DNA of 7,317 nt from Geopsychrobacter sp. (GTDB lineage: Bacteria > Desulfobacterota > Desulfuromonadia > Desulfuromonadales > Geopsychrobacteraceae). Made by a program: the position numbers and the translations under genes. Shown here in pieces: positions 1 to 6,169 of the stretch (the stretch's first letter is position 1; each line of letters starts with the position of its first letter). A model generated the notes under the pieces. That model saw only the letters and a program-made list of their open reading frames with translations, did not search any database and was not told where the DNA came from. The DNA lies in NCBI GenBank assembly GCA_021647445.1, contig JAKIUS010000076.1, forward strand, positions 1-7,317, given 5' to 3'.

Positions 1-606
1 GTTCTCGATCTCGGCTGTGCCGTCGGTCGCGCCAGTTTCGAGCTCGCCCGGCATTTCAAGAGCGTGACAGGCATCGACTTTTCGGCACGATTTATCCGCA
101 TCGCGCACCAACTTCAGCAGAAAGGGAATATTCATTATCAGTTGCCCGAAGAAGGGGAAATCGTCTCCTTCCATGAACAGCACCTGAAGAATTTTGCTTT
201 GAATGAAACGCAGCATAAAATCGAATTTCTGCAAGGCGACGCGCACAATTTAAAACCTCAATTCAAAGAATACGATCTGGTAATCGCCGCCAACCTCCTT
301 GACCGTCTGTATGATCCCGCCCTTTTTCTTGCAACAATCCATAAAAGGATCAACTCCGGCGGACTATTGATCATCGCTTCGCCCTACACCTGGCTCGAAG
401 AGTTCACCAAAAAAGAGAACTGGATCGGTGGCCTGCGGCGCTCAGGTGAGCCCGTCACCACCCTGCAAGGGCTGCAAGAGCAACTCGGACCTCACTTCCA
501 CATGCTTGGGGAACCACAGGACCTCCCCTTTGTGATCCGTGAGACGGCGCGCAAGTTTCAGCACACCGTCTCGCAACTGAGCATCTGGCAGAAAACCGAA
601 CACTGA
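1..606 (+). CDS. ovoA: OvoA C-terminal methyltransferase domain (5-thiohistidine N-methyltransferase of ovothiol synthesis), 5' truncated
   Basis: This frame is open from base 1 to the TGA at 604-606, giving 201 visible residues; the true start lies outside the window. It begins inside the SAM-binding motif I (VLDLGCAVGRASFELA, residues 1-16), followed by an acidic motif II (VTGIDFSARFI, about 22-32), a QGDAHNL stretch, and the motif IV-like YDLVIAANLLDRLYDP. The end contains YTWLEEFT, ENWIGG and IRETARKFQHTVSQ, which I recognise as typical of the class I methyltransferase domain of OvoA. In that family the N-terminal part is an iron-dependent sulfoxide synthase joining cysteine to histidine, and the C-terminal part methylates the imidazole of 5-thiohistidine to give ovothiol A, a cytoplasmic thiol antioxidant. 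Whether this copy is fused to the synthase or stands alone cannot be seen here. The GTG at 64 is not a plausible start because it lies after motif I. The gene converges on ndk across a strong hairpin. Confidence 0.85.
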   Translation, partial: VLDLGCAVGRASFELARHFKSVTGIDFSARFIRIAHQLQQKGNIHYQLPEEGEIVSFHEQHLKNFALNETQHKIEFLQGDAHNLKPQFKEYDLVIAANLLDRLYDPALFLATIHKRINSGGLLIIASPYTWLEEFTKKENWIGGLRRSGEPVTTLQGLQEQLGPHFHMLGEPQDLPFVIRETARKFQHTVSQLSIWQKTEH

Positions 607-632
607 CAGCATTTAAACCCAAAAACCTCAAA

Positions 633-668
633 CGCAAAGAGGCCGGGAAAATTCCCGGCCTCTTTGCG
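633..668. terminator. Bidirectional hairpin terminator between convergent ovoA and ndk
   Basis: A near-perfect inverted repeat has arms at 633-649 (CGCAAAGAGGCCGGGAA) and 652-668 (its exact complement), giving a 17-bp stem or, more realistically, about 15 bp with an A/T-rich loop. It starts 26 bp after the ovoA stop and ends 22 bp after the ndk stop, the usual place for a shared terminator. Neither side has a long T-run. On the minus strand the stem is followed by TTTGAGGTTTTT; on the plus strand only the CTCTTT within the stem is T-rich. It is probably more efficient for ndk than for ovoA. Confidence 0.8.
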
Positions 669-690
669 AATATAAATCGAAAGAAAGATC

Positions 691-1113
691 TTAGCCTAGC
701 AGTTCGAGGCCGTTGAAGAAGTAACCCAGTTCAAAGGCTGCCGTCTCCGGGGCGTCAGAACCATGGGTCGCATTTTCACCGATGGAAGCGCCAAACTCTT
801 TACGCATTGTTCCCTCGGCGGCGTCAGCCGGGTTGGTTGCGCCCATCAGGTCACGCCACTTGGCAATCGCACCTTCGGCTTCAAGAGCCAGCACAACACA
901 GGGGCCACTGCTCATAAAATCGGTCAGTTCACCAAAGAAGGGGCGCTCGGCATGAACAGCGTAGAAGCCTTCAGCTTCAACCTTGCTCATGTAAAGTTTT
1001 TTCAAACCAACAATCTTGAACCCTTCGGCGTAGATCCGGGCAAGAATTTTACCGGCATAGCCAGCGGCAAAGGCATCGGGCTTAACGATTGCAAATGTTT
1101 TTTCAACGGCCAT
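691..1113 (-). CDS. ndk: Nucleoside diphosphate kinase
   Basis: This 140-residue protein is the normal length for bacterial Ndk, a cytoplasmic enzyme that transfers the gamma-phosphate of ATP to other (d)NDPs through a phosphohistidine, balancing NTP and dNTP pools. The N-terminus has the family signature TFAIVKPDA (residues 6-14). The Ndk active-site motif N-x-x-H-G-S-D is intact as NATHGSD, with the catalytic His at residue 117. The stretch GTMRKEFG before it resembles the Geobacter/Desulfuromonas form as I remember it. The ATG is supported by an AGGAG at 1122-1126, 8 nt upstream. A promoter-like sequence 46-75 bp upstream suggests its own transcription rather than dependence on the surface-protein genes 235 bp upstream. 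Nothing is missing or unusual. Confidence 0.97.
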   Translation of the reverse strand: MAVEKTFAIVKPDAFAAGYAGKILARIYAEGFKIVGLKKLYMSKVEAEGFYAVHAERPFFGELTDFMSSGPCVVLALEAEGAIAKWRDLMGATNPADAAEGTMRKEFGASIGENATHGSDAPETAAFELGYFFNGLELLG

Positions 1114-1121
1114 TTCTATAT

Positions 1122-1126
1122 CTCCT
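1122..1126 (-). promoter_or_regulatory. Shine-Dalgarno of ndk
   Basis: AGGAG on the minus strand, 8 nt before the ndk ATG. It confirms the start that gives the canonical [15 protein letters not shown]-terminus. Confidence 0.85.
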
Positions 1127-1158
1127 GAAAAATCGGTTAATGATCAAATTGACGCGCA

Positions 1159-1188
1159 TTTTTAGCACCAGACCTTAAATACTGTCAA
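1159..1188 (-). promoter_or_regulatory. Putative sigma70 promoter of ndk
   Basis: On the minus strand, a perfect -35 TTGACA (1183-1188) is followed after 18 bp by TAAAAA (1159-1164), a 4/6 match to the -10 consensus, preceded by TGC as in an extended -10. Transcription would start near 1151, leaving a leader of about 38 nt with the AGGAG site. The -35 match is strong and the -10 is weak. No other convincing promoter was seen in this gap. Confidence 0.5.
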
Positions 1189-1348
1189 GTCACTGGCTAT
1201 CTAACAAATCCAATCAAAAGGTCAATTCAAAGTTAAAATACTCTTGCGATCTGTTTCTGTTTATGTAGGCAATTAACACTACTACATCCACCTGGAAGGT
1301 TTTGAAAAAACAGGTAAATTGACGTGGTATCTGTTACTGAAAACTGTA

Positions 1349-4300
1349 TTATAAATTCACGTTGAACGCGGCACTGGCCAGGCTGTTGTTGCTCAGGTCT
1401 GACTCGTCGGGAACGGTGCTGTTGTAGTTCACCTTGCCGACGATGTAGTAGGTTCCTTGCGTCCCCAGCGGCAGGGCGACATTTCGGCTTAAATCGACAC
1501 TCGCACCGGCAGCAAGTCCATAGGCGTAGGCGTTGGTCAGGAAGCTATCGCTCGTATCCCAGACCGCATCGCTCGACAGGTAATAGCCGATAAAGAAGGT
1601 CTCGGTTGCACGCTCACCACCGATATTTTCTATTGTGGCGTTCATGCTGATCGTCGAGCCACTGTTGACAGAGCCGGTCGGACCGCTTAGCACTGTTACT
1701 TTCAGGTCCGGCGCATTATTCATCTCCGCTACAAAATCAATCGTTTCCGGTTGTGCCACAGAAACTGCCTCAGTTACTGGCAGGTAACCTTGCTGCTCAG
1801 TCGTTGCGCGAACATGCCAGGAACCAGCAAAGGTTCGGAACTGATAACTACCATCGTTGGCAGTATCCATGCTAATCGTGTAGAGACCATCCACCGAGGT
1901 CAATTCAACAGGTAGATTACACATCGGCAGCGCCATAACATCAGTTACAGTTCCATTTATCTGACTTGAAGTTACATGAACTTGAATATCCTGATCAGTC
2001 AAAGCAGAAGTCACCATGACTCCACTAAGGGTTTGACTAAGATAGCCTATACTTTGGCTTGAAGCCGAATCAACTAACAGTGAGTAACTGCCACCTTGCG
2101 CAAGATTAAATTTGTAGTTACCAGACGTATCAGATATTCCCCTCGCAACAATTCGACCAGCACTGATCGCCACCACCGACAGACCGGCAACCGGCATCAT
2201 GGTTTCATCTACAACCTGACCGTTTATGGTCAGCGTCCCAACCGTTAGTTCGAAATCGATTCCAAGCAGATCAGTATTGATCATCTGGGGCAGATCAGTA
2301 CTGGCATCGGCCAACGCACCGAACTGTGAAGGGCCAGCAAATGAGCCCGCTGGAACGCTAATCAGATAATTCCCCGCAGGCAGACTGAGGTTGTAGCTAC
2401 CATCGGCCTCAGTAAGAGTACTTGCCGAAGAACTGTTGCCGCTCGTCCCACTGGCAACGACTCGCACACCGGCCAAATCGGTCATCCCAGCGAACACCTG
2501 TCCGCCAATATCGTAAGTTCCATCTGTCAGTACCAGATCATCGGCAGATGCTGAACTACCCACCGCAACCGTCACCAAAGTTGAAGTTGCAGAATCAAAC
2601 ACATAACCCGTGCCTTGCGGCAGCAGATAATACTTACCCACAGCAGGCACCTGAAACTGATAATTACCCAGCCCATCGGCAATCGCCCAGGCCACCGGAC
2701 GCTGCCATTTATCAACCAACTGCACCTGAGCACCGGCAATCCCAGCGACGCCGTCGGTCACACGACCGCTAAGCGTCTGACTCTGAGAAACCGCATCAAC
2801 CCGAAACGTTACAAAAGCTTCGCGCATACCATCCCAAGCCCGAAAAATATATGCCCCCGGCGCATGATCAAGCGCCAGGCTGTCGAGCATATTTATCGCA
2901 GCAACCAGAATCTTGTCATTATCACTATCAACCAGATTCAATCGACGGATGACCGGTTCACCCGCATCCACCAGACTGTTATCATTTAAGTCTGCAAACT
3001 GTTCAAGCGTGACGGCATCCCCGGCATTTGCCAGATTCAAAGTGGCAACAACTGTCTCTGATTGGTTGGCGGCAATCAGTGTCTTGTTGAGCGTGATATC
3101 AAGCAGTTGTGGCTGATAAGCAATAGTCACCGGGTTCAAAGTCGTGACATTCCCGGCCGCATCCGTTGCCGAAACTGTAATGTCATTGGCATCCGGCACC
3201 AGACCGGTCAAAGTGCAGCTCCAGGTTCCCACCGATACCACCGCAGAACAGCCTGCTGCCGTCGATGAAGCTACGTTGACACTTGCACCATCCTCAACCG
3301 AACCTCCGATATTTTGAGTATCCACGGTTGTCGGCGAATCCACCGGATTGAGCGTCACAACAGGCGGAACCGTATCGAGCGTTAAGTTCACCAGTGAGAG
3401 TTCGGTCAGATTATCGGCAGCATCCCGGGCAGAAACCTGCAGTTGGTTCTCTCCTTCATTGAGGCTGATAACCGCAAACCATTGACCTGGGGCCGGATAA
3501 GTAATGACCGGATATTCGACCTTCGTCAGATTGAAAATTGTCACCTCAACCGAATCTTCTACTGTCCCGCTGAGAGATTGATCAACCAGATTAGTCAAGC
3601 CGGGCAGAGCCGCCGCTGTCAGCGTCGGTAAAACATCATCATGCGGCGTGGCCCCCACCACAACACCAGCACTCCGATTGCCGAAGGTATCAAATGCTGT
3701 AAGGGTCAGAAGGTTGTTCTGATCGTTGGTCAAGCCGGACAACTGTACGGTTGATATCGTACCACCAGCAAGTGTTGCCAGCACCCCTGTCGCCCCCGAA
3801 ACTTCATAGCCTGCAACATCAGACGAGACTGAAAGCGTCCAGGTCAGGGTCACGCCCCCTGACTGATCACCAACCAAATCCTGAGAAGCCAGGCCAGAAA
3901 CCTCGGCGGGGGCCTGGTTTATCGCCAAATCGAGTTCAACACCGCAATCACTGGTGGTTCCGGCCGTCACAGACTGCTCCAGAACCTGTCCGAGCGATAA
4001 GCTCCCCGCACTGTTATCAATTTCGTAAACACTGGCAACGGCCAGGTTGACCGCCAGCAGCGTTTGCTGAGCGGTGTCAAAAGACATTCCGGCCAGATCA
4101 GGCACCGGTGTCTGACAGCCGAGGGCAACGGTACTCCCTAACGTATTGATCAGAGCATATTCCTGTGGACCGGTCGTTAAGTCACCGTCAAGAACCACCA
4201 CCTCGGAAAGGGAGAAATCCAGGCGACTGGCAGTCGTTGCCTCACCGACGCGGATCATGAAGCGCGCAAGTATCCCACTCCCCTGGATAAGACCAGAGGT

Positions 4301-4765
4301 GGAATTCGGGGCAAAGCTGTAAAGAGCAGAGACGGTCGTAACATCAATCTGCGGCACATTATTAACCAGAACGGTCTCATTGCGGAAAGGTTGATTGTCA
4401 AGCATCAACACCTCATTGGCCCCACCAACGCCCAGCATGAGATCTCCCAGTCCCGAATAGGTAGCCGTTGCCCCCGATGCGTTCAATGGTGCCGCAACGG
4501 AGATCTTAGTCAAGTCAGCCTGGCCCAGGTTACTGACACCTGTCGCATACCCACCAGGCGAAAATACTCGCAAGCGAAATTGAACGGCACTCAGGCCCGT
4601 CGCCGGCACGTTCTCCAGCACAACATTGACCCCTATTTCTTGCCCCGGAAGGACCTGGTTGGTGTCGGGCACCACCTTGATGTCGACGGCCAAGGCCGTT
4701 CCAAACAGGGATAACACCAGCGCCAAAGCACCAAGACCAATCACAATAGATTTAATTCGGCTCAT
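1349..4765 (-). CDS. Large exported multi-domain protein: cohesin-like, PASTA, Ig/FN3-like, CnaB-like repeats, CARDB
   Basis: The protein has 1138 residues from the ATG at 4765. That Met directly precedes a signal peptide (MSRIKSIVIG..., hydrophobic core about 9-22, ALA|VD cleavage near 26/27) and follows AGAGGGG, so I prefer it to an upstream TTG at 4810. Residues 27-216 form an all-beta domain with a cohesin-like start (PGQEIGVNVVLENVPATGLSAVQFRLRV is split here as PGQEIGVNVVLENVP then GLSAVQFRLRV). Residues 217-284 are a PASTA domain (VPDLAGMSFDTAQQ, later SVTAGT), with Cys217 and Cys274 able to pair. Residues 285-550 look like three FN3/Ig modules (DTVPPVVTLNPVDSPTTV begins the last). An EF-hand-like loop DLNDNSLVDAGE lies at 592-603. 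Residues 662-1015 hold four carboxypeptidase-regulatory/CnaB-like repeats, each with a GxV start and DGxY or GNY turns. Residues 1018-1138 are CARDB-like, ending SDLSNNSL and a final beta strand. No transmembrane anchor, sorting signal or enzyme domain is visible. It is probably a secreted or surface scaffold or adhesin. Domain boundaries are approximate. Confidence 0.85.
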   Translation of the reverse strand: MSRIKSIVIGLGALALVLSLFGTALAVDIKVVPDTNQVLPGQEIGVNVVLENVPATGLSAVQFRLRVFSPGGYATGVSNLGQADLTKISVAAPLNASGATATYSGLGDLMLGVGGANEVLMLDNQPFRNETVLVNNVPQIDVTTVSALYSFAPNSTSGLIQGSGILARFMIRVGEATTASRLDFSLSEVVVLDGDLTTGPQEYALINTLGSTVALGCQTPVPDLAGMSFDTAQQTLLAVNLAVASVYEIDNSAGSLSLGQVLEQSVTAGTTSDCGVELDLAINQAPAEVSGLASQDLVGDQSGGVTLTWTLSVSSDVAGYEVSGATGVLATLAGGTISTVQLSGLTNDQNNLLTLTAFDTFGNRSAGVVVGATPHDDVLPTLTAAALPGLTNLVDQSLSGTVEDSVEVTIFNLTKVEYPVITYPAPGQWFAVISLNEGENQLQVSARDAADNLTELSLVNLTLDTVPPVVTLNPVDSPTTVDTQNIGGSVEDGASVNVASSTAAGCSAVVSVGTWSCTLTGLVPDANDITVSATDAAGNVTTLNPVTIAYQPQLLDITLNKTLIAANQSETVVATLNLANAGDAVTLEQFADLNDNSLVDAGEPVIRRLNLVDSDNDKILVAAINMLDSLALDHAPGAYIFRAWDGMREAFVTFRVDAVSQSQTLSGRVTDGVAGIAGAQVQLVDKWQRPVAWAIADGLGNYQFQVPAVGKYYLLPQGTGYVFDSATSTLVTVAVGSSASADDLVLTDGTYDIGGQVFAGMTDLAGVRVVASGTSGNSSSASTLTEADGSYNLSLPAGNYLISVPAGSFAGPSQFGALADASTDLPQMINTDLLGIDFELTVGTLTINGQVVDETMMPVAGLSVVAISAGRIVARGISDTSGNYKFNLAQGGSYSLLVDSASSQSIGYLSQTLSGVMVTSALTDQDIQVHVTSSQINGTVTDVMALPMCNLPVELTSVDGLYTISMDTANDGSYQFRTFAGSWHVRATTEQQGYLPVTEAVSVAQPETIDFVAEMNNAPDLKVTVLSGPTGSVNSGSTISMNATIENIGGERATETFFIGYYLSSDAVWDTSDSFLTNAYAYGLAAGASVDLSRNVALPLGTQGTYYIVGKVNYNSTVPDESDLSNNSLASAAFNVNL

Positions 4766-4768
4766 CTG

Positions 4769-4775
4769 CCCCTCT
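4769..4775 (-). promoter_or_regulatory. Ribosome binding site deciding the start of the large surface protein
   Basis: AGAGGGG on the minus strand lies 3 nt before the ATG at 4765, or 5 nt if the core is GAGG. It places the start immediately ahead of the signal peptide; the alternative TTG at 4810 would add 15 residues in front of the charged n-region. Confidence 0.65.
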
Positions 4776-4819
4776 TGTCGATGCAGTGTAAGAAACCTAA
4801 GAAAACTCAATCAATAACC

Positions 4820-4999
4820 TTTGGACACGGATAAAGTCAGATTTCACGGATTAGAACCCTTAGCCACAGAGACAGACAGAGAAAATCAGGGAATTACAAC
4901 AAACCTCAAAAACATTAATTCTCCGATTTGGTTTAGCTAAAAGCTCATCCCTGACCCTAAATCCGTATTTATCCGTGCAATCCGTGTTCTAATGCTTTT
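4820..4999. repeat. Dispersed CACGGAT-type repeat, copy A (long, composite form)
   Basis: This 180-bp intergenic element matches copy B (6057-6169) closely at both ends: the left 43 or so bases beginning TTTGGACACGGATAAA, and the right 40 or so ending ATCCGTGTTCTAATGCTTTT. The two ends are imperfect inverted repeats of each other, with CACGGAT units facing ATCCGTG units. The middle is about 67 bp longer than in copy B and includes CCACAGAGACAGACAGAG, which looks like another common dispersed-repeat motif. It fills most of the 271-bp gap between the dockerin gene and the large gene. There is no coding capacity, so a non-autonomous mobile or REP/MITE-like repeat is most likely. Confidence 0.75.
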
Positions 5000-5005
5000 G
5001 GAACT

Positions 5006-5038
5006 AAAGGGACAGGCACCACAGGTGCCAGTCCCTTT
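5006..5038. repeat. REP-like palindrome copy 1, overlapping the stop of the dockerin gene; possible terminator
   Basis: Arms AAAGGGACAGGCACC (5006-5020) and GGTGCCAGTCCCTTT (5024-5038) pair over 15 positions with one A-A mismatch around an ACA loop. The right arm enters the stop codon of the dockerin gene (5037-5039). Its core matches the palindrome at 6965-6991 at 24 of 27 positions when that one is read on the other strand. On the minus transcript the stem ends in CCCTTTAGTTCC, which gives modest terminator character. Similar GGGAC...GTCCC palindromes are, to my knowledge, scattered in Geobacter-like genomes. Confidence 0.75.
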
Positions 5039-6005
5039 ACTCGGACTTGCCATGCTGACCGGCAAACCAACCGAAATCACGCAGATCGATGACATCGGCG
5101 GCGATTATTTCGTCGGCAGACAGAGCCACAAAATTGAAATCGGGATTAAATGCCGCATCATCGGCCGCCAGACGGTACTGCTCTTTAAAAGCATTGAAAT
5201 CGGCTGTATCCACCTGTCCATCCAGATTTAAATCGGCCCGATTGAAACCACGCAGCGGCTCTGCCACCGCCAACCGACCGCTATCGACCGGCAACTTACG
5301 TAAATGATAGAGGACCGACAGGGTATCGCCGCGATAAACCCGCAAACCGATCAATTCATTCCCCAGGCTGTCAAAACTTAAGCCGCTCAGATCGAACAGA
5401 TTGTTCAGGTCGAGGACCCCCTCGCCGTTGGCGATTCCCTGCCCGGCAAAGGCCGAGACCGGGTAAGAAGCCTGCGCGGACTCCAGCAACAGCAGATCGC
5501 CGACTCCGGCAAAGACTTCACCATTTTCTGCCGGCCGAACATAAACCTTGAAGCTGAGCATATCGTTACTTAAACCGCCCAGACTGCCATCAACCTCACT
5601 CCGGTAGGGAACCACCCGAGTCGCCGTCGTCACCGCCTGCAGCGCCGAATAAGCGATACTGGTCGAATCGGCCGAATCACGGGTAAGGCTGCGAACATGG
5701 TATTTTAGACCCGCCTGTAGACCGGACACGCGCACCCGGAAGATATGTTTGCTGCGGGCGGCATCGGCCACTGTCGCACCCAAGTCGGGCAGCACCTCAA
5801 TTTTGAGGCTGTCCGTCAGATCTTCCGCCATCCCCGCATCGGCATAGATCTCAAGCCCCGGGTCAGCAGTAACGTTACTCATCCAAACCAGGCAAAAAGA
5901 ACGCGGCGTCACATCAGTCACCCGCAGACTCACCGTCTCCGGCACCGCCAGGGCATGGCCTGCCCAAAGTAGCAGTGCGATCAGTAATAGCGTAGTACGT
6001 TGCAT
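5037..6005 (-). CDS. Exported FN3-like protein with C-terminal dockerin-like module
   Basis: The protein has 322 residues from the ATG at 6005. That Met carries a classic signal peptide (MQRTTLLLIALLLWAGHALA|VP, cleavage 20/21) and a GAAGGGA site 6 nt upstream; an in-frame GTG at 6065 lies inside a repeat and is rejected. Residues 22-129 resemble a fibronectin type III domain (VSLRVTDVTPRSFCLVWMS, then VSGLQAGLKYHVRSLT). Residues 130-250 form another beta-rich domain that I do not recognise. Residues 255-319 look like a dockerin. The first calcium loop is canonical (DLNLDGQVDTAD, with D258, N260, D262, D266 and D269 in binding positions), followed by the helix FNAFKEQYR. The second begins DFN at 289-291 and resumes at DVIDLRDFGWFA after about 10 extra residues. 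Dockerins bind cohesin domains of partner proteins in a calcium-dependent way, and the next gene downstream encodes a cohesin-like domain. The role is probably structural, outside the cytoplasmic membrane. No enzyme domain is seen. Confidence 0.82.
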   Translation of the reverse strand: MQRTTLLLIALLLWAGHALAVPETVSLRVTDVTPRSFCLVWMSNVTADPGLEIYADAGMAEDLTDSLKIEVLPDLGATVADAARSKHIFRVRVSGLQAGLKYHVRSLTRDSADSTSIAYSALQAVTTATRVVPYRSEVDGSLGGLSNDMLSFKVYVRPAENGEVFAGVGDLLLLESAQASYPVSAFAGQGIANGEGVLDLNNLFDLSGLSFDSLGNELIGLRVYRGDTLSVLYHLRKLPVDSGRLAVAEPLRGFNRADLNLDGQVDTADFNAFKEQYRLAADDAAFNPDFNFVALSADEIIAADVIDLRDFGWFAGQHGKSE

Positions 6006-6010
6006 GTTTA

Positions 6011-6017
6011 TCCCTTC
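6011..6017 (-). promoter_or_regulatory. Ribosome binding site deciding the start of the dockerin protein
   Basis: GAAGGGA on the minus strand lies 5 nt before the ATG at 6005 (6 nt from the AAGGG core). It fixes the start at the Met that opens the signal peptide. Confidence 0.65.
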
Positions 6018-6056
6018 AGGTTGAACGGCTATCGATAAGGACAAAACCTTTAAATT

Positions 6057-6169
6057 TTTGGACACGGATAAAATCTGATTTTCACGGATTAAAATCTTTA
6101 ACCCAAAGTCGCTTTTGATCTTGGTTCTAAATTCGTGTTCATCCGCGTAATCCGTGTTCCAATGCTTTT
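6057..6169. repeat. Dispersed CACGGAT-type repeat, copy B (short form)
   Basis: This 113-bp copy has the same orientation as copy A. It starts TTTGGACACGGATAAA and ends ATCCGTGTTCCAATGCTTTT. The reverse complement of the right end (TTGGAACACGGATTA) matches the left end (TTGGACACGGATAAA), so the element is an imperfect palindrome with CACGGAT units in both arms. Its right end reaches into the TAA stop of the rhodanese gene (6168-6170), and it occupies most of the 162-bp gap before the dockerin gene. Such an insertion may affect mRNA folding or coupling between the two genes; that effect is inferred. Confidence 0.75.

Larger units (their letters stand above)
1114..1348. other. Intergenic gap between ndk and the large surface-protein gene
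   Basis: This A/T-rich 235-bp gap contains the ndk ribosome binding site and putative promoter near its left end. Downstream of the large gene's stop I find only weak pairings (ACCTG...CAGGT around 1290-1315 and TGTAG...CTACA around 1265-1287), both with large loops and no T-run in the right place. No clear intrinsic terminator for the large gene is visible. No small ORF with a convincing start is seen. Confidence 0.5.

Noticed and set aside
763..1128. Plus-strand ORF of 121 codons opposite ndk
   Set aside because: It is antisense to a clear ndk gene, has no ribosome binding site or recognisable domain, and arises from the codon bias of the real gene.
2422..2989. Overlapping plus-strand ORFs opposite the large surface protein
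   Set aside because: They are rich in Pro, Arg, Gln and His with no domain pattern, as expected from the complement of a coding strand rich in Thr, Val, Gly and Ala.
4766..4810. TTG start 15 codons upstream for the large surface protein
   Set aside because: It would put MSFLRFLTLHRQEGQ ahead of a normal signal peptide. The ATG at 4765 has AGAGGGG just upstream.
4820..4999. CRISPR-like or tandem repeat reading of the CACGGAT units
   Set aside because: The units are short, irregularly spaced and arranged as inverted arms, without uniform repeats and spacers.
4992..5231. Plus-strand ORF of 79 codons starting in the repeat
   Set aside because: It begins in repeat copy A, reads through the palindrome and then runs antisense to the dockerin module.
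6006..6065. GTG start 20 codons upstream for the dockerin protein
   Set aside because: It lies within the dispersed repeat, and the ATG at 6005 has both a ribosome binding site and a clean signal peptide.
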